From Variovorax sp. HW608 (GTDB lineage: Bacteria; Pseudomonadota; Gammaproteobacteria; Burkholderiales; Burkholderiaceae_C): a DNA stretch of 64,000 nucleotides. Positions 60,961 to 64,000 of the stretch are shown in pieces. Numbering within the stretch: the first letter of the stretch is position 1; each line of letters begins with the position of its first letter. The position numbers were made by a program, and so were the translations under genes. The stretch covers positions 5,358,229 through 5,422,228 of the forward strand of contig NZ_LT607803.1 of assembly GCF_900090195.1 (NCBI RefSeq), written 5' to 3'. The notes below the pieces were generated by a model, which made no database searches, was not told where the DNA came from, and was given only the letters and a program-made list of their open reading frames with translations.

Positions 60961-61907
60961 GTGGGCCATTGCATCACCCGCCTGCGCGCCTGCCACAGCT
61001 TGATCGGGCCCCGCACCGCATTCGATGCGACGGCCTTGACGTGATCCACGGCCTCGTTTTCTCCGATCGGATGCGGCGACATGCCCAGCCGCCTCAGGAT
61101 CTCGTTGAAGCTGTGGGCCTTGGTCGCCATGTCGGACTTGAGGGTGCGGAAGGTGAAGGCGAGCGAAACGGAAAGGCCGTCCAGGGTATGGACCCTGTGC
61201 GGCGCGATGAACGGGTGGTGCACGCCGATGCCGGGCTTGAGGTCGAAGTGCATCGCCTTGGACTCGAAGGACGGCTTGTAGGTCGGCCGCCAGGCGCCGA
61301 AGGCGGAGAGCAGGTGGTCCTTTTCCGCGGGGCTCAGGATTTCCTCGTCGGCGGGGTCCCAGAGCAGCACTTCCTTGTCCCCGCGCACCTGGAGCAGGAA
61401 GTTCATCTCGCGGTCCATGTGGTAGGGCGTCACCGCGCCGCTGGTCGAGACGAAGATGTAGGTCGAGAACCAGGTGATGACCGGATCGATGTCCGCGATG
61501 GCGGCGCCGATTTCGGCCAGAAGGCCCGCGATGAGCGGCCGATAGGTCGGATCGCGCTCCGGGTTGTAGATGCAGATATAGGCCTTCAATTCCTCGAAAT
61601 GCGCGAGCGTTTCCTCGAGCGAGAGGCCGTCCCGGTAGCGGTCGTAGGACGAATCGAAGTGGGCATTGCCGGGAATCACGCCCCGCCGGAGCTTGACGAA
61701 GTCCTCCGGCAGTCGCCGGCACAGCGCGAACAGCGACTCCAGCGTCAGGAGCGGATGCTCGGCCAGGTGATGGCGGACGATGAAGGGCCGGCGGTTGTAC
61801 GAACTGCCGACCGCTTCGGGATCGAAATCGAGCAAGCCGCCGGATCGCGGCTTCCCGTCGGCGGCGAACGCGGCGGCCCGTTCGCGCGGGACGAACTCTC
61901 CAAGCAT
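60945..61907 (-). CDS. Cupin-like (JmjC-type) oxygenase-fold protein, copy 2
   Basis: 320-residue paralogue of the 57151 gene with host-like high G+C. Matching features: VRHHLAEHPLLTLESLFAL, IYNPERDPTYRPLIAGLL, iron-site His-x-Asp in VTPYHMDREMNFLLQVRG, distal His in FIAPHRVHTLDGLSVSL, and FNEILRRLGMSPHPIGE. The start follows GGAGGAGGTCACG. An N-terminal 30-residue extension (VPRERAAAFAADGKPRSGGL) differs from copy 1. On the opposite strand to the glycosyltransferase genes. Function unknown. Confidence 0.75.
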   Translation of the reverse strand: MLGEFVPRERAAAFAADGKPRSGGLLDFDPEAVGSSYNRRPFIVRHHLAEHPLLTLESLFALCRRLPEDFVKLRRGVIPGNAHFDSSYDRYRDGLSLEETLAHFEELKAYICIYNPERDPTYRPLIAGLLAEIGAAIADIDPVITWFSTYIFVSTSGAVTPYHMDREMNFLLQVRGDKEVLLWDPADEEILSPAEKDHLLSAFGAWRPTYKPSFESKAMHFDLKPGIGVHHPFIAPHRVHTLDGLSVSLAFTFRTLKSDMATKAHSFNEILRRLGMSPHPIGENEAVDHVKAVASNAVRGPIKLWQARRRVMQWPTQPST

Positions 61908-61939
61908 CGTGACCTCCTCCCAGGAAAGAACCGGTGTTC

Positions 61940-61954
61940 GTGCATCGCATGCAC
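61940..61954. promoter_or_regulatory. Perfect inverted repeat upstream of cupin-like copy 2
   Basis: GTGCAT-CGC-ATGCAC lies 33 bp before the 61907 start codon, next to an AT-rich patch. Possible operator for the cupin-like gene; no regulator is adjacent. Confidence 0.35.
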
Positions 61955-62041
61955 GCGGGAGATTGAAAACAAAAGGTTACTCGTTTGCAGAGTTGCCGCA
62001 TAGGGGCAAACCCTTGGATATGCCTTCCGGCAGAGGTCAGG

Positions 62042-62974
62042 TCAGGCGCCGTTTCGGCGCGCCGCCCGCGCATTCAGATACACCGCGTAGAGCGAGGTCG
62101 TGGCGCAGATGAAGAGCCGGTTGAGCTTCGGACCGCCGAAGCACACGTTGGCGACGACCTCGGGCAGGTGGATCTTGCCGATCAGCGTGCCGTCCGGCGT
62201 GTAGCAGTGCACGCCGTCGCCCGCGCTGCTCCAGAGGTGGCCATTGGCGTCGATGCGAAAGCCATCGAAGAGACCGTTGCCGCAGGTGGCGAAGACCTCG
62301 CCGCCGCCGAGACTGCGGCCATCGTCCGCGACCTGGAAGCGGCGGATGTGGCGCGGGCCGTCCGCGACATGCGTCGCGCCGGTGTCGGCCACGTACAGCA
62401 GCCGCTCGTCGGGCGAGAAGGCCAGGCCGTTGGGTTGCACGAAGCCATCCGCCACGCGCGCCACCGAGCCGTCCTGCGGATCGATGCGAAAGACGCAGCG
62501 GTCGCCGATCTCGCTCGGCGCGGCGTCGCCTTCGTAGTCGCTGTCGATGCCGTAGCTCGGGTCCGAGAACCAGATGCTGCCGTCGGACTTCACCACCACG
62601 TCGTTCGGCGAGTTGAAGCGCTTGCCTTCGTGGTGCGATGCGAGCACGGTGCGCGAGCCGTCGTGCTCGGTGCGCGACACGCAGCGTCCGCGATGCTCGC
62701 AGGAGACCAGCCGGCCCTGCAGGTCCACGGTGTGGCCGTTGCTGTTGAGCGCCGGCTGGCGGAAGACCGAGACCGAGCCGTCGGTTTCGTCCCAGCGCAT
62801 CATGCGGTCGTTCGGGATGTCGGACCACACGAGATAGCGCCCGGCCGCGAACCAGGCCGGCCCCTCGGCCCAGCGGCAGCCGGTGTAGAGCTTTTCGACG
62901 TGCACGGTCGGGAAGATGAGCCGGCTGAAGCGGGGGTCGAGCACCTCGTAGCTGGCGGCGGTTTCGATCGTCAT
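62042..62974 (-). CDS. SMP-30/gluconolactonase-family lactonase
   Basis: 310-residue beta-propeller hydrolase opening sugar lactones to aldonates in the cytoplasm. Metal ligands typical of the family: Glu in GCRWAEGPAWFAAG, Asn in FNSPNDVVVKSDGSIWFSD and FVQPNGLAFSPDE, Asp in CGNGLFDGFRIDANGHLW. The start follows AAGGAGACTCC. It comes 27 bp after a sugar ABC permease gene on the same strand, suggesting an oxidative sugar pathway (import, oxidation to lactone, hydrolysis). Confidence 0.9.
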   Translation of the reverse strand: MTIETAASYEVLDPRFSRLIFPTVHVEKLYTGCRWAEGPAWFAAGRYLVWSDIPNDRMMRWDETDGSVSVFRQPALNSNGHTVDLQGRLVSCEHRGRCVSRTEHDGSRTVLASHHEGKRFNSPNDVVVKSDGSIWFSDPSYGIDSDYEGDAAPSEIGDRCVFRIDPQDGSVARVADGFVQPNGLAFSPDERLLYVADTGATHVADGPRHIRRFQVADDGRSLGGGEVFATCGNGLFDGFRIDANGHLWSSAGDGVHCYTPDGTLIGKIHLPEVVANVCFGGPKLNRLFICATTSLYAVYLNARAARRNGA

Positions 62975-63001
62975 GGAGTCTCCTTGGGAATCCGGGTGTG
63001 C

Positions 63002-63970
63002 TCAGCCGGTCTGCCGGCGGCCGCGGCCATAGACCAGCAGCATCGTGATGATGACGACGCCATAGATGACCTGCCGCCCCATCTCGGGAATCTGCATCAC
63101 CGAGAGTATCGATTGGAGCAGGGTGATCAGGATCACCCCGACCACGGTGCCGAGGTACGCGCCCTGGCCGCCGAGGATGTTGGTGCCGCCCAGCACCACG
63201 GCCGCAATGGCCGGCAACTGGTAGGCGTCGCCCATCGCCTGGTAGGCCTTGGTCGAATAGCCGGTCAGGAGCACGCCGGCCGCCGCCGAGCACGCGCCCG
63301 CGATCACGAAGCACAAGAGCGTCACGCGGCGCGTGTCGATGCCCGACAGGTACGCGGCGCGCTCGCGGTTGCCCACCGCGTAGATCGCCCGGCCGAAGGT
63401 CGTGCGATGCAGGAGGAACATCGTGGCCGCGCCGAGCGCGATCCACACCAGGAGCGCGTTCGGAATGCCGAGCAGCGAGCGGCCGGTCGCGATCAGGTGC
63501 ATCGCGGGCGTGGCGCGGTCCTGCGGCGCGAAGCCGCCGGTGTGCACCACGATCAAGCCCTGCGCGACCGCGTTGATGCCGAGCGTGAAGATCATCGAGG
63601 GCACGCGCAGGTAGGCCACGCCGATGCCGTTGACCAGCCCCAGTGCCGCGCCGCACAGGATGCCGAAGGGGATCGCGATCGCCGCGCCCGCGCCGCCCCA
63701 CCAGCCCGCGGCGGCGGCCGACATCATGCCGCCTACCGTGACCAGCCACGGCACCGAGAGGTCGATGCCGCCGAGCAGGATCACCAGCATCGCGCCGGTG
63801 GCGATCACGCCGAGGAAGGAGGCGATCTGCAACTGCAGCAGCAGGTAGTCCGGCGAGAGGAAGTTCTTCGAATAGAGGCTGCCGACGAGCAGCAGCGCGA
63901 CGGTGCACAGCGCGCCCGCGAGCACCGGCAGATGCCCCGATCGCCTGAACCGCAACGCTAGGCTGCTCAT
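63002..63970 (-). CDS. Sugar ABC transporter permease (RbsC-like)
   Basis: About 322-residue inner-membrane permease of the BPD_transp_2/ribose-type family. Hallmarks: VILLGGIDLSVPWLVTVGGM, VAYLRVPSMIFTLGINAVAQ, ERAAYLSGIDTRRVTLLCFV (the EAA-like loop contacting the ATPase) and VLGGTNILGGQGAYLGTVVG; about nine helices. ATG 63970 has GAGG six bases ahead; GTG 63982 overlaps an upstream stop and is the alternative. An ATPase, binding protein and second permease would be expected upstream, outside the window. Confidence 0.9.
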   Translation of the reverse strand: MSSLALRFRRSGHLPVLAGALCTVALLLVGSLYSKNFLSPDYLLLQLQIASFLGVIATGAMLVILLGGIDLSVPWLVTVGGMMSAAAAGWWGGAGAAIAIPFGILCGAALGLVNGIGVAYLRVPSMIFTLGINAVAQGLIVVHTGGFAPQDRATPAMHLIATGRSLLGIPNALLVWIALGAATMFLLHRTTFGRAIYAVGNRERAAYLSGIDTRRVTLLCFVIAGACSAAAGVLLTGYSTKAYQAMGDAYQLPAIAAVVLGGTNILGGQGAYLGTVVGVILITLLQSILSVMQIPEMGRQVIYGVVIITMLLVYGRGRRQTG

Positions 63971-63978
63971 GCCTGGCC

Positions 63979-64000
63979 TCACCGGAAGATCTCGAGCCGG
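63979..64000 (-). CDS. 3' end of an upstream gene, probably a second permease
   Basis: Only six codons (RLEIFR, stop at 63979) are in the window. Inferred from the GTGA overlap with the alternative start of the next permease; identity not determinable. Confidence 0.3.

Overview
The window is a high-G+C, densely coded proteobacterial chromosome segment. The gene content points to the Burkholderiales, family Comamonadaceae, probably Variovorax or a close relative: three Bug-type tripartite tricarboxylate receptors, two BKACE (DUF849) enzymes, a dnaE2 polymerase, a DUF1302/DUF1329 pair, and Comamonadaceae-style intergenic repeats. This assignment is inferred from family content and not from any search. 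No rRNA, CRISPR array, insertion sequence or integrase is visible.

Layout. 1-3.6 kb: 3' part of dnaE2 and a VOC protein. 3.7-6.6 kb: a minus-strand operon of a cytoplasmic HtrA-like pseudoprotease, a small LuxR-type regulator and an active HtrA-like protease, then two overlapping small membrane-type genes. 6.7-14 kb: VIT family protein, ChrA, tannase/feruloyl esterase, a decayed phosphotransferase, an AraC-VOC pair, a thiol dioxygenase, and a divergent DmeF/RcnR-type metal-efflux module with its operator. 14-16.7 kb: a MalT-like LuxR regulator. 16.8-28 kb: a catabolic region with a TauD-type dioxygenase, two BKACEs, hydrolase, quinone oxidoreductase, MFS transporter, acyl-CoA ligase, two Bug receptors and an AraC regulator. 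28-34.7 kb: an exported intradiol dioxygenase, a histidine kinase with a very long Pro/Gly/Ala-rich extracytoplasmic insert, a divergent response regulator, and a coupled set of degenerate kinase, small lipoprotein and JmjC/cupin-8 enzyme. 34.7-36.3 kb: lipoprotein and a Phd/VapC toxin-antitoxin pair. 36.3-46.1 kb: a seven-gene operon linking outer-envelope hydrophobic-compound genes (DUF1302, DUF1329, YCF48-like, RND) to medium-chain-PHA genes (MaoC, class II-like PhaC, PhaZ). 46.4-52.1 kb: an MmcB-like protein, a stand-alone EF-G domain-V-like protein next to Rnk, and a cyclase/ATPase/TPR giant. 52.1-56.6 kb: a LysR-controlled CoA-transferase / HMG-CoA-lyase / Bug operon with a perfect LysR box. 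56.6-62 kb: tRNA-Gly(CCC) and a partial copy of it bracketing an AT-richer cupin-like gene, then glycosyltransferase genes and a second cupin-like paralogue. 62-64 kb: SMP-30 lactonase and a sugar ABC permease.

The most unusual signals are: (i) short repeats at operon junctions that encode mini-ORFs, starting on the stop codon of the upstream gene and ending on the start codon of the downstream gene; (ii) the protease/pseudoprotease/LuxR operon; (iii) the tRNA-flanked cupin-like insertion with its paralogue beyond two glycosyltransferase genes; (iv) the response regulator, degenerate kinase, lipoprotein and JmjC string; (v) the mcl-PHA genes fused into an envelope-transport operon.
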